Shown here piece after piece: positions 8,594 through 16,851 of a DNA stretch of 55,398 bases. Origin of the DNA: Candidatus Nitrosopumilus sp. (GTDB lineage Archaea > Thermoproteota > Nitrososphaeria > Nitrososphaerales > Nitrosopumilaceae). Each line of letters opens with the position of its first letter. Position 1 is the stretch's first letter. The stretch covers positions 1 to 55,398 of the forward strand of contig REGJ01000004.1 in NCBI GenBank assembly GCA_003702525.1, read 5' to 3'. The notes beneath the pieces were generated by a model. That model saw nothing but the letters and a program-made list of their open reading frames with translations. It had not been told where the DNA came from and ran no database searches. A program made the translations under genes and the position numbers.

Positions 8594-9161
8594 TTTTTTT
8601 CATCTCCTTTTTCTTTAATTCTAGTTCTAATTTTGCAACTCTTTTTTTCAATGAATGTATCTCTTTGTACACTTCATCAATCTCTTCTTTGCTTGGAAGA
8701 TTTACTGATTGAAGTACTACATTTGTAATATTGTTCCAATGTTTTGTTAATTCTAATTCTTTTGAAACTAGTTTTCCATAATTGTCTCCGAACTTTCCTG
8801 AATCAAATAGTTCTGTAAAATCATTATCAAATATATCAATCCAAATTCTTTTTACTGCTTCCATCTGTTCAATATCTTGAGGAATTTCAGGTGCCTTTAG
8901 ATTGACTTTCTTTTGTGCATCAACCCATGTATCTGCAAGTTGTTTGTAGTATTCTGTTAGGTGTTTGTTAAACTCCATCAAATCTTCATTAATCTCAATT
9001 AGTTCAGTAGATACTTTTTTAGAATTTGCAGCAAATGCTCTCATTGGTCCAATTGATGTTAGTGCCTGTGGTTTACTTGACATCAGATGAACAATATCTG
9101 TCCAGAATAATGAAAGGTGCTTGTAATAATCTGTAATGTCTTTACCTGATTCTGATTGCAT
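8583..9161 (-). CDS. phaE: PHA synthase subunit PhaE
   Basis: The 192-residue protein is the partner of class III PhaC. It is helical and tryptophan-dotted (LSLFWTDIVHLM, LADTWVDAQKKV, VKRIWIDIFDN) and ends in a Lys/Glu coiled coil (SLKKRVAKLELELKKKEMKK), the layout of archaeal PhaE. It is shorter than bacterial PhaE (about 350). It directly precedes phaC with an 11-base overlap. Both proteins happen to begin MQSES. Divergent from the DUF6659-like gene at 9216 with only 54 bases between them. Confidence 0.8.
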   Translation of the reverse strand: MQSESGKDITDYYKHLSLFWTDIVHLMSSKPQALTSIGPMRAFAANSKKVSTELIEINEDLMEFNKHLTEYYKQLADTWVDAQKKVNLKAPEIPQDIEQMEAVKRIWIDIFDNDFTELFDSGKFGDNYGKLVSKELELTKHWNNITNVVLQSVNLPSKEEIDEVYKEIHSLKKRVAKLELELKKKEMKKNAE

Positions 9162-9215
9162 AGAGACCTATTGAAAACAGATCGCAATAAATAGTTCGCT
9201 TGTGTAATTAGACAA

Positions 9216-9608
9216 ATGGAAGATGTTGAAGAACTTGAGAAACTCTGCAAAAAAATAACTAAATTGGATCCTAAGATGCGTTCTGCTAGGCTCATCAACA
9301 GTAGAGGTCATCTGATGGCCGGGGGTATGAAGGATGGATTGATGTCCCTTGAGGCTCAAAAACAAGATGAGATGATGTTTATGGAATTGGCATTGCGTGT
9401 TAGAATGAGACACGAATTTGATAAAGAATTTGGTGTAGTTCATTTCTCAATGTCTTATCGTGACAAAGTAATTGTGATGAGTTTTCCATTGACCGGTGAT
9501 GATGTATTACTAGTTTCTTCTGAAAAAGACATCAACTTTGGAAAAATCCCATTCAAGATCCTCAAACTTATTGAACCTCTAAAAAATTCCCCAATGAAGA
9601 CCTTTTAA
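9216..9608 (+). CDS. DUF6659-like protein
   Basis: A 130-residue relative of the protein at 4334: helix, RSARLINSRGHLMAGGMKDGL (strand-turn-strand), a Met-rich helix, a conserved RHEFDKEFG.VHFSMSYRDKVIVMSFPL segment, then a C-terminal helix. The two copies outside the 17.7-38 kb region (this and 4334) share the (R/H)xE(Y/F)D(E/K)xxG block that the two inside lack. It shares its promoter region with phaE, so it may be connected to granule biology; that is inference only. Confidence 0.7.
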   Translation: MEDVEELEKLCKKITKLDPKMRSARLINSRGHLMAGGMKDGLMSLEAQKQDEMMFMELALRVRMRHEFDKEFGVVHFSMSYRDKVIVMSFPLTGDDVLLVSSEKDINFGKIPFKILKLIEPLKNSPMKTF

Positions 9609-9646
9609 ACATAACAACTTAATTCTACTCTGTTTGGATTCTTGTA

Positions 9647-10051
9647 TTGTCTCAGGACGTAGATTGGTCTGAAATTGAAACTATTGTAAAAAGACTCTCA
9701 AATCAGATTTCAAAATTACCTAAAACATTCTCTAACATAACCACTGTTAGCAGAGGAGGGTTAATTCCTGCACGTCTAATTGCAGATCAATTAGACATTA
9801 AGAAAATCTTTGTTGATAAAAGAAAGATTAACTCCGATTCCTTATTTGTTGATGATATTTACGATACTGGGGACACCTTTAATGAAATCATTAAACGAGT
9901 TGATGTTCCATCCAAACTTGTTTTTGTAACATTATTTGCACGACGTGGAAAAAAATATCCTAAACAATTACTCTATGGAAAAAAGACAAACAATAATGCA
10001 TATGTTGTATTTCCTTGGGATAAATTAGAGTTTATAAGATCTGAAAAATAA
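9647..10051 (+). CDS. Phosphoribosyltransferase (xanthine-guanine type fold)
   Basis: A 134-residue type I phosphoribosyltransferase domain. The PRPP loop is VDDIYDTGDTF (residues about 67-77), and TVSRGGLIPARLIADQL supplies the conserved pyrophosphate-side loop. These enzymes transfer ribose-5-phosphate from PRPP to a purine base; close relatives are labelled Gpt-like or HPRT-like. It is shorter than most, with a reduced hood. The TTG start at 9647 is the only one before the first helix. Confidence 0.85.
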   Translation: MSQDVDWSEIETIVKRLSNQISKLPKTFSNITTVSRGGLIPARLIADQLDIKKIFVDKRKINSDSLFVDDIYDTGDTFNEIIKRVDVPSKLVFVTLFARRGKKYPKQLLYGKKTNNNAYVVFPWDKLEFIRSEK

Positions 10052-10054
10052 TTT

Positions 10055-11002
10055 CTAATCGTTAATCATTTTTCTTAATCCTGCACATCTATTTCTAATA
10101 GTAACTTCAGTTACTCCCGATGCGATGGATATGTCTTTTTGAGATTTTACCTCGCCTGTACTAATACATGCAAGATATAGTGCTGCAGCTGCTATTCCCA
10201 TTGGGTCTTTTCCTGCAACTACTCCCATCTTCTTTGCTTCGTTTAAAATTGCAATTGCTTTACGTTTACTTTTCTCACTAAGTTCTGCAATACTTGCAAT
10301 TCTTGAAACACCTTTTACAGGATCTACCACTGGCATTTTTAGTTCTAATTCTCTGAAAATTAATCTGTAACATCTGGCAACATCTTTTCTTCTAATGTTG
10401 ATTCCTTTTGCAACATCATCTAATGTTCTTGGAGTTTCTGTGTTTCTACAAGATGCGTAAAGACATGCTGCAACTAATCCTTGGATTGAACGTCCTCTGA
10501 CAAGTTTCTTCTCCATTGCTTTTCTGTAAATGTAAGCTGCTTTTTCAATAACTGCATCAGTTAATGCTAGTTTGTCTTTTAGTTTGTCCATTTCATTTAG
10601 TGCTTGTCTGAGATTTCTATCGGCTGATGAATGTGCTTGACTTCTGCTATCCCATGTTCTTAATCTTTCAATTGAACTTTTGACACTTGCAGATAGTGGC
10701 TTTCCTGTTGAATCTTTGTTTGCTGCGCCAATTACTGTGGATAACCCCATGTCGTGCATTGTAAGTGATGTTCCTGCACCTGTTCTTGCTTTGTTCCCCT
10801 CATCATTTGAAAAAGAACGCCACTCAGCACCCGTGTCTGCAATTTTATCAGATACAACAAATCCACATTTTCCACAAAATAGTTCACCCGTATTTTCATC
10901 TGTAATCATTTTTTTGTCGCCACAGGCTGGACATTTTGATCCTGTGATCATTTGATTTCTAAGCATAATTATTGAGAATTCAACTGTTACCTTATTATCC
11001 AT
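10055..11002 (-). CDS. tfb: Transcription initiation factor B (TFB), canonical copy
   Basis: TFB bridges the TATA-binding protein, the BRE element and RNA polymerase. The protein has an intact zinc ribbon (CPAC...CGKC), the B-reader/linker region (GAEWRSFSNDE, GLSTVIG) and two cyclin folds (about 120-205 and 215-305) ending in the helix-turn-helix SGVTEVTIRNRCAGL. Up to 17 N-terminal residues may not be translated: ATG 10966 or 10951, closer to the zinc ribbon, are good alternatives to 11002. Compare the unusual second TFB at 16835. Confidence 0.95.
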   Translation of the reverse strand: MDNKVTVEFSIIMLRNQMITGSKCPACGDKKMITDENTGELFCGKCGFVVSDKIADTGAEWRSFSNDEGNKARTGAGTSLTMHDMGLSTVIGAANKDSTGKPLSASVKSSIERLRTWDSRSQAHSSADRNLRQALNEMDKLKDKLALTDAVIEKAAYIYRKAMEKKLVRGRSIQGLVAACLYASCRNTETPRTLDDVAKGINIRRKDVARCYRLIFRELELKMPVVDPVKGVSRIASIAELSEKSKRKAIAILNEAKKMGVVAGKDPMGIAAAALYLACISTGEVKSQKDISIASGVTEVTIRNRCAGLRKMIND

Positions 11003-11037
11003 TTTACATAATTTCTACAGGTTATTTGTGTGTAGGT

Positions 11038-11067
11038 TAAGCTAATTACTTATAGCTAAAGCTAATT
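11038..11067 (-). promoter_or_regulatory. Direct repeat in the TFB promoter
   Basis: On the minus strand AATTAGCTT(T/A) occurs twice, starting 20 bp apart (11067 and 11047), on either side of a TATA-like CTATAAGT, 36-65 bases before the longest TFB start. Two turns of the helix between copies suggests a dimeric regulator or tandem sites. It differs from the TTAGCACTAG boxes of the 17.7-38 kb region. Confidence 0.35.
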
Positions 11068-11096
11068 GTATTTTAACAAAATAATATTGTTAGAAT

Positions 11097-12533
11097 CTAG
11101 CTAAGCAAACAATATGCGTATGATGGCGTGAATGATGGATACATTATACTTGTTTTATCATCAACATGTTTCAAACCAATAGAATGACCTAACTCATGAG
11201 TCATAATTGTTTCAACACTGCTAACATCATACAACTGAAAACTTCCATCACAATTGTAATCTCCTAATGTGACTTCTACTACTCCTTTTCCTAAGTGTGC
11301 ATGTCCTAAGACACCATCTCCAATGTTTCGGACAACCCATGTGATCCAAACATTTGCTTCATGTTTCATGTTTGTTATTTCAAATTTCATTTTTGCTTTT
11401 TGATTATTTGTTGACAATTCTTGTTCTTCCCAAAATGAAAACGAATTACTTAATGTACTTACATGATCTAGCGGTAGACCTGATGGTTGTTCGTTAATGT
11501 ATACTTTGTAATAGATAATGTATGTATCATCAACAGTTTCATATGTTGGATCTGGGAAACTAGAAGATGCCTTTTTTACTTCTTCTTCAAAATTCCATTT
11601 TACATAATCTCTCAAGAATTTTTTAATTACGTCTTGACTAGGATTTGGATATTCTATGTATCGTTTTTCTTTTGATATGTTATTTGTAATGTCTCTAAGA
11701 TACTTTGTGAATAAATAAAATTCATGGTCCAACTCTTCTTGAGTCTGTGTTGTCTCTTCCACTTTGATTATAATTAGTCCATTCTCTATCATGTATTGTA
11801 TTCCTTGTACAAACGCATCATCATCAATTTGGTCATCTGCCCACCAGCCTGCATTGTTCTTTATCCAGTCTGGGATTTTTTCTTCAGAAACACCTTGTGC
11901 TTCTACTGGTGGAATTTGAATAATTTTGTTGTTGATCATAAATACCAATGCTGATACAAATTCTGAATCATCAATACCATCTGATGCCCACCATTTTGCT
12001 ATTGGTTTTACCCAATCTGGTATGGATGATACTGGTTGTTTCTCTAACCCATCAGGCTTTTCTGTAGGTGTGTAGGGATATTTTGCAACTACTTTGTCTA
12101 TGAATTCTTTGTAATTTTGTATGACTATGCTATTTGGTTTCTCTTTGATGGCTTTTTCAAAATATGATGTTGCCTCTTGATACTCTCCTAGATTTCCAAA
12201 CCCTACTCCCATTCCTGCTAATGATATGACATCATTTGGTCTGTGTTGTAGAACTGTGAAGAATTGCTCTAAAGATTTTTTGTGATCTCCCATATTGCTA
12301 TGGGCTATTCCTTTCATTTTCAGTGTAGATATGTTGTTTGGTGCGATTTCTAAAATATCGTCATAAATTGTTATGGCTTGATTATAATTTCCATTGGAGA
12401 AAAATTCCATTGCTTGATTAAACATTACTTCTGGTTCTTCATTTGTTTGAGCAAATGAAACCCCTGCAAGACTTTGTGTGCTAAGTATGATGATAGCTAA
12501 AAGACAAGAAATTTTTTTGAAATAACTTTGCAT
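11097..12533 (-). CDS. Exported TPR - WW-module - matrixin-type metalloprotease
   Basis: A 478-residue protein with a signal peptide (hydrophobic 8-28, SLAGVSFAQ). TPR repeats follow at about 35-150 (EVMFNQAMEFFSNGNYNQAI...), then two tryptophan-rich modules (IPDWVKPIAKWWASDG and IPDWIKNNAGWWADDQ). The C-terminal region ends in THELGHSIGLKH, the HExGHxxGxxH zinc signature of matrixins, followed by SIMYPSF, the methionine turn. It should therefore be an extracellular zinc peptidase bound by its N-terminal domains. The domain mix is unusual. Substrate unknown. Confidence 0.85.
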   Translation of the reverse strand: MQSYFKKISCLLAIIILSTQSLAGVSFAQTNEEPEVMFNQAMEFFSNGNYNQAITIYDDILEIAPNNISTLKMKGIAHSNMGDHKKSLEQFFTVLQHRPNDVISLAGMGVGFGNLGEYQEATSYFEKAIKEKPNSIVIQNYKEFIDKVVAKYPYTPTEKPDGLEKQPVSSIPDWVKPIAKWWASDGIDDSEFVSALVFMINNKIIQIPPVEAQGVSEEKIPDWIKNNAGWWADDQIDDDAFVQGIQYMIENGLIIIKVEETTQTQEELDHEFYLFTKYLRDITNNISKEKRYIEYPNPSQDVIKKFLRDYVKWNFEEEVKKASSSFPDPTYETVDDTYIIYYKVYINEQPSGLPLDHVSTLSNSFSFWEEQELSTNNQKAKMKFEITNMKHEANVWITWVVRNIGDGVLGHAHLGKGVVEVTLGDYNCDGSFQLYDVSSVETIMTHELGHSIGLKHVDDKTSIMYPSFTPSYAYCLLS

Positions 12534-12644
12534 ATCTAGTAACAGCTTTGTGGTTTATTTCTATTTTCTACTAATTTATACGCGTGCCGTTCTCCCATTT
12601 TTTGTACACTCTGGAAAATCTTTAATTTATTCGGAGTATGCCTT

Positions 12645-12992
12645 TTGATATTGGAAAAAGTTGGAGTTGGTAACATCATTTATGATCTGCGGAAAAAGAT
12701 ACAGCAGGCAGAAGCAGATTTAGCACAATTAGGTGAGCCTGTATCTGATATTCCTGAATTAGTTGAAACTGCAAATCTCATAAGATCTAATGAATACCTT
12801 CAGAAAGCAAATCTCAAACAAACTGAACTTCTTGAAATATATCAAAAATATTCTGATGCATTAGAAGAACTGCTTTCTATCGTATTTGAGATACAAAATG
12901 ATCTTAAAGAAATTGTAAAAGAACAATCTTCTTTAATTTTAAAACCAAAGAAAACCACTACTAAACGAAAAACAAAATCTACAAAAAAATAA
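12645..12992 (+). CDS. Conserved coiled-coil protein of unknown function
   Basis: A 115-residue, almost fully helical protein with heptad-like segments (YDLRKKIQQAEADLAQLG; KANLKQTELLEIYQKYSDALEELLSIVFEIQNDL) and a very basic tail (KPKKTTTKRKTKSTKK) that could contact nucleic acid. No family recognised. The TTG at 12645 sits about 25 bases after a TATA-like TTTAATTTATT, fitting a leaderless transcript; a second TTG at 12651 is possible. Its stop abuts the converging biotin ligase. Confidence 0.6.
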   Translation: MILEKVGVGNIIYDLRKKIQQAEADLAQLGEPVSDIPELVETANLIRSNEYLQKANLKQTELLEIYQKYSDALEELLSIVFEIQNDLKEIVKEQSSLILKPKKTTTKRKTKSTKK

Positions 12993-13997
12993 CTATTTTG
13001 TGTGAATAATATCTCCTGCTATCACTCTATCTGTATTTTTAGTATTCGATACAACCAGTGCTCCGTCCTCATCAATTCTAATTGCCTTCCCTTTTATTTC
13101 ACCATCAATTGTGTTTAATTTCACATTTTTTCCAATTGTTGATGACCTTTTTGTCCATTCTGAAATGATTTTCTTTGTTTGTTTTGTCTCTAGTAATTTG
13201 TATATTTTTTCCAACTCTGTCAAAAAGGATTGCACCAGCTCAACTGGTCTGATTTTTGTTTTTAGTTCATTTAATGATGTTACTCCGTAAAAATTTGGAG
13301 TGTTTTTGAGATTCTTTTCAATTTGTTTTGCATCTACATCAAAATTAATTCCTACACCTAACACCAGATTCTCAATTTTGTTTGATTCTAAAGATACATC
13401 AACTAACATTCCTGCTAATTTTTTACCTTTGATTGTAATGTCATTTGGCCATTTTAATTCTGGAGAAATCTTGAATGTTTTTTCTAGTGCTATTGATAAT
13501 GCTAATGCTGATGCAATTGGGAATAGTGTTGTTACAGATATGTCAAACCTTGGGTGTAAAATAACTGAAAACCATATTCCTCCTTTTGGAGACACCCATT
13601 TTCTTCCAGATCTTCCTCTGCCTCCTGTTTGTTTTTCTGCTACTATTATTGCACCATCATTTTCAGGCTCTTCTGCCATCTTTAGTGCCTGATTTTGTGT
13701 AGAGTCAGTTGAATCAAAGTAGAATGCTTGCTGCCCAATTGTTTTTGTTTTCAGGCCTGATGTAATCTCCCATGGTAGTAAAACATCAGAATTTTTTGTT
13801 AATTTGTATCCTAGCTTCTGTTTTGATTCAACTGTATATCCTAATTCTTGAATTTTTTTGATATGTTTCCATACTGCAACTCTGCTAATTCTTAATACAT
13901 CACTCAAGTCTTGTCCAGAAAGATATTCTGTATTGTGAGTTTGCAAAAATGTTAAGACTTTGACTAGTCCTGGATTGTCAAAAGAGTTGTAAATCAA
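12993..13997 (-). CDS. birA: Biotin-[acetyl-CoA carboxylase] ligase with N-terminal HTH (BirA type)
   Basis: The enzyme activates biotin to biotinyl-AMP and attaches it to the carrier domain of acyl-CoA carboxylase, which thaumarchaea use in the 3-hydroxypropionate/4-hydroxybutyrate cycle. Residues 1-65 form a winged helix (LSGQDLSDVLRISRVAVWKHIKKIQELGY), as in bifunctional BirA. The catalytic part has GGRGRSGRKWVSPKGG, the biotin/AMP loop, and KWPNDI. The C-terminal SH3-like cap ends near VIAGDIIHTK. The HTH suggests it may also repress transcription. The frame opens with TTG 13997. Confidence 0.93.
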   Translation of the reverse strand: MIYNSFDNPGLVKVLTFLQTHNTEYLSGQDLSDVLRISRVAVWKHIKKIQELGYTVESKQKLGYKLTKNSDVLLPWEITSGLKTKTIGQQAFYFDSTDSTQNQALKMAEEPENDGAIIVAEKQTGGRGRSGRKWVSPKGGIWFSVILHPRFDISVTTLFPIASALALSIALEKTFKISPELKWPNDITIKGKKLAGMLVDVSLESNKIENLVLGVGINFDVDAKQIEKNLKNTPNFYGVTSLNELKTKIRPVELVQSFLTELEKIYKLLETKQTKKIISEWTKRSSTIGKNVKLNTIDGEIKGKAIRIDEDGALVVSNTKNTDRVIAGDIIHTK

Positions 13998-14033
13998 TTG
14001 TAATTTGTTTTTGTTTCAAGTATAAAATTTACA

Positions 14034-14555
14034 CTAGAATCCAATGTCGATGTCAAATCCGCCATCGTCCATGCCTCCACCATCCATACCGCCATCGTCC
14101 ATGCCTCCATCGGCACCATCTGGCATACTTTCTGCAGGAACATAATCTCCCATGCTTGCACCAATCATACTAAACATCATACTAAACATCATGATATCCA
14201 TGACGCCAAAGAACATCATCATTGGGAAAAATGATCTATTGTCATCCATAAATCCCTGAAGTTTTTTCTTATCTCCTGTTTTGTATAGTGTTTGCATCTG
14301 ATTCCATTTTTCTGTAATTTCATGTAATCTCTCGTCTAACTCATTGGAACCTTTTTCAGTAACTTTTAACTCAATTTTTTTCCCTAACCAACCTTTCTTT
14401 TCTTCAACAATGATTAATCCTCTTTCTTCTAATTTCTCTAAAATTTCATTTAGTTCTTCAGGTTTAATCTGAGTTGATCTTTGAATTTTATCAAATTTCT
14501 TTTCTCCTCGTCTAATTGCACCTAAAACTATGACGTCTTTTGCCTCTTCTTCCAT
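14034..14555 (-). CDS. Winged-helix protein with Met-rich membrane segment and Gly/Asp/Met tail
   Basis: The first 75 residues form a winged-helix DNA-binding domain (RRGEKKFDKIQRSTQIKPEELNEILEKLEERGLI, wing IELKVTEKG). A linker leads to a hydrophobic segment extremely rich in Met and Phe (about 110-135, FFPMMMFFGVMDIMMFSMMF). A low-complexity tail of GMDDGG repeats follows (encoded by short near-repeats at 14058-14115). This would be a membrane-tethered regulator. A Met-rich helix hints at metal or redox sensing, but that is speculative. Target unknown. Confidence 0.65.
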   Translation of the reverse strand: MEEEAKDVIVLGAIRRGEKKFDKIQRSTQIKPEELNEILEKLEERGLIIVEEKKGWLGKKIELKVTEKGSNELDERLHEITEKWNQMQTLYKTGDKKKLQGFMDDNRSFFPMMMFFGVMDIMMFSMMFSMIGASMGDYVPAESMPDGADGGMDDGGMDGGGMDDGGFDIDIGF

Positions 14556-14635
14556 GGGGGTTGTTTTTAGTTCTCACTAAAAAATTCTTTGCATAATTTT
14601 TCAAAAATTATATTCATGATAATTGTAGATTTGTT

Positions 14636-15046
14636 ATGGAACAAGACGATCACACAGATGAACAAATTCAAGACATCTTGTCCATGAAAAAAGTAGCAGT
14701 CATTGGAATGTCAAAAAACCCTTCAAAGGCTGCTCATTATGTGCCTAGATATCTATCTGAAAATGGATTTGATATCACTCCTGTGAACCCTTCTACTGAT
14801 GAAATTTTAGGAAAGAAATGTTATGAATCTGTTTCAGATATTGATGAAGATGTTGAGATTGTTGACGTCTTTAGACCTTCAGATGAAGTCTTACCATTTG
14901 TTAAAGAGGCAATAAAGAAAAAACCAAAAGTAATTTGGCTTCAAGAAGGTATTCACAACCCTGAAGCTGAAAAACTCGCCAGAGATGCAGGAATTACTGT
15001 CGTCTTTAACAGATGTATGTTGGCCGAACATCAGAGACTGTGTTAG
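14636..15046 (+). CDS. CoA-binding domain protein (YccU type)
   Basis: A 136-residue single CoA_binding (Rossmann) domain: KKVAVIGMSKNPSKAAHYVPRYL is the nucleotide loop, followed by GFDITPVNP, EIVDVFRPSDEVLPFV and the end GITVVFNRCMLAEHQRL, the typical YccU/COG1832 finish. It probably binds CoA or a related cofactor; physiological role unknown. An overlapping longer frame starts inside it but belongs to the next gene, whose ATG is at 15048. Confidence 0.85.
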   Translation: MEQDDHTDEQIQDILSMKKVAVIGMSKNPSKAAHYVPRYLSENGFDITPVNPSTDEILGKKCYESVSDIDEDVEIVDVFRPSDEVLPFVKEAIKKKPKVIWLQEGIHNPEAEKLARDAGITVVFNRCMLAEHQRLC

Positions 15047-15047
15047 T

Positions 15048-15413
15048 ATGGAAGATTTTGAGAGTTTCTATCATGATTTGCTTGAGTTGGCAAAAAAATA
15101 TGAGACAAAAAACATTCCTTTGAAAATTGAAAAAGATCTTGAAAATGATATTGTGAAAGTCTTTGGAGAGAAAATCACTTCTTTGGCAAGGGCAAAAAAT
15201 GGTCTAAATGATGTCACTGAGCTATCTTACACTACTGCAGAACATCATCCCTACTGGAATCTATTGTATAATTGCTCAGAAATTGCTACTACTGTTTTAG
15301 AAAAATGGAAAGATTCCCTTTCATCTGAGGATTTATCTGATATTGAGTGGGCAATTAAAGAATTAAATCAATCCCTTGAAAAAATCAAAAACAAAACCAA
15401 TACTGATTCCTAG
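15048..15413 (+). CDS. Conserved hypothetical helical protein
   Basis: A 121-residue soluble, helical, acidic protein (MEDFESFYHDLLELAKKYE...). The open frame reaches back to 14985, but ATG 15048, two bases after the CoA-binding gene's stop codon, avoids a 62-base overlap and starts where the composition becomes natural. No motif recognised. It is sandwiched between the CoA-binding protein and the YchF-like GTPase with short gaps, so these three probably form an operon. Confidence 0.6.
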   Translation: MEDFESFYHDLLELAKKYETKNIPLKIEKDLENDIVKVFGEKITSLARAKNGLNDVTELSYTTAEHHPYWNLLYNCSEIATTVLEKWKDSLSSEDLSDIEWAIKELNQSLEKIKNKTNTDS

Positions 15414-15447
15414 GCAGAGATAAATATTCTCAGATGAAAATTACTCT

Positions 15448-16659
15448 ATGCCAATCAAACTTGGATTAATTGGTAAGACCAATACTGGAAAAACAACTTT
15501 CTTTAACTCTGCAACTTTATCCTCTGAAGAAATTTCATCTTATCCGTTTACTACAAAATCCCCTGTTTCAGGTATTGCAAATGCAATTACTCTTTGCGTT
15601 CACCCTGAATTCAAACTACAAGATAATCCAAACAATTCAAAATGTGTTGATGGATGGAGATACATCCCAATCGAACTAATTGATCTTCCTGGATTAATTA
15701 AAGACGCATGGAAAGGAAAAGGATTAGGAAATCAATTTCTTTCTATTGCTGCACAATCTGATGCGCTACTTCATGTAGTTGATGCATCTGGAGGAATAGA
15801 TTCTACAGGAAAAATTACTGAGGTTGGAACTGGTGATCCTATATCTGATTTCGCTGACATTGAAGAAGAATTGATTATGTGGTATCATAAAATCCTTGAA
15901 GGAAATCGTGAAAAAGTATCAAAATTAATCAATTCTGGTTCTGAGTTTGTTAATGCTGTAACTGATCTTTATCGTGGAATAGGTGTGAACAAATCTCATG
16001 TAAAAGAATCTCTTACTGCAACTGGACTTGAAGAAAAAAACTTTGATGACTTTGATATGGTTGATAGCAAAAAGTTTGCATCTCATTTGAGAAAGATTTC
16101 AAAACCTACATTGATTGTTGCAAACAAAATTGATGTAGAAGATGCAGACAAGAATTTTGATAGATTAAGAGAGCGTTACAATGATTCTATTGTAATTCCT
16201 GCTAGTGGCGATAGCGAATTTAGTCTAAGACGTGCTGAACAAAAAGGACTAATAAAATATTCTCCTGGTTCTGAGCAATTTGAGATACTCGAATCTGATG
16301 AACTAAATGAAAAGCAAATCAATGCTTTGGATTTCATCAAAAAGGGGATAATGGGTGAATACATGCGTACTGGAGTTCAATTTGCCATCAATGTTGCAGT
16401 ATTCAAACTACTCAAAATGAATTCAATATACCCTGTTGCTGATGAAACAAAACTTGCTGATAAAAAAGGAAGAATTCTTCCTGACTTGATTTTACTAAAA
16501 GATGGTGCAACAATTAATGATCTTGCAAAGGAAATCCATACTGACTTGACAAAAGGACTTCTTTATGGCAAAGACTTGAGATATAATCTGAGATTGCCAG
16601 TAGATTACCAACTAAGAGATAGAGATGTTGTATCTCTAGTTAGTGCTGGAAAAAAATAA
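15448..16659 (+). CDS. YchF/Obg-related GTPase with C-terminal TGS domain
   Basis: A 403-residue translation-associated P-loop NTPase. G1 is GLIGKTNTGKTTFF, a switch region SSYPFTTKSP follows, G3 is DLPGLI, and G4 is ANKID (close to NKxD). The end (LLKDGATINDLAKEIHTDLTKGLLYG...DYQLRDRDVVSLVSAGKK) is a TGS domain. This layout is that of archaeal YchF-like proteins, which bind ribosomes. YchF proper prefers ATP through a changed G4; here the NKID is intact, so GTP is expected. Confidence 0.88.
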   Translation: MPIKLGLIGKTNTGKTTFFNSATLSSEEISSYPFTTKSPVSGIANAITLCVHPEFKLQDNPNNSKCVDGWRYIPIELIDLPGLIKDAWKGKGLGNQFLSIAAQSDALLHVVDASGGIDSTGKITEVGTGDPISDFADIEEELIMWYHKILEGNREKVSKLINSGSEFVNAVTDLYRGIGVNKSHVKESLTATGLEEKNFDDFDMVDSKKFASHLRKISKPTLIVANKIDVEDADKNFDRLRERYNDSIVIPASGDSEFSLRRAEQKGLIKYSPGSEQFEILESDELNEKQINALDFIKKGIMGEYMRTGVQFAINVAVFKLLKMNSIYPVADETKLADKKGRILPDLILLKDGATINDLAKEIHTDLTKGLLYGKDLRYNLRLPVDYQLRDRDVVSLVSAGKK

Positions 16660-16851
16660 CTACTTTTTCTTACTTCTTGGCTTTGTTCTAAGCACAGCTT
16701 TGCAACAGATACATCTGGGATCATCAACTGCTAAGAATATTCCACAGAATGTACATCTTTTTTGTCCAATCTCATATCTAATTTTGTTTGGTGCGGGTCC
16801 TGCTTTGTGCATTTCACAAATGCCTCTACATGTTCTACCCATCAATTTCAC
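16660..16851 (-). CDS. Small zinc-finger protein, last gene of the TFB2 operon
   Basis: A 63-residue basic protein (60 from ATG 16842, which reads MGRTCRGICEMHK) with Cys pairs CRGIC, CTFC and CICC and a Lys/Arg-rich end (RTKPRSKKK), so it probably binds zinc and nucleic acid. Its 5' end overlaps the second TFB gene by 17 bases (8 from ATG 16842), which implies a translationally coupled operon. Such an intimate link to a TFB suggests an accessory to transcription initiation, but this is inference. It abuts the YchF-like gene tail to tail. Confidence 0.7.
   Translation of the reverse strand: MKLMGRTCRGICEMHKAGPAPNKIRYEIGQKRCTFCGIFLAVDDPRCICCKAVLRTKPRSKKK

Noticed and set aside
14985-15047. 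N-terminal extension of the 15048 gene
   Set aside because: It would overlap the CoA-binding gene by 62 bases in another frame; ATG 15048 directly follows that gene's stop.
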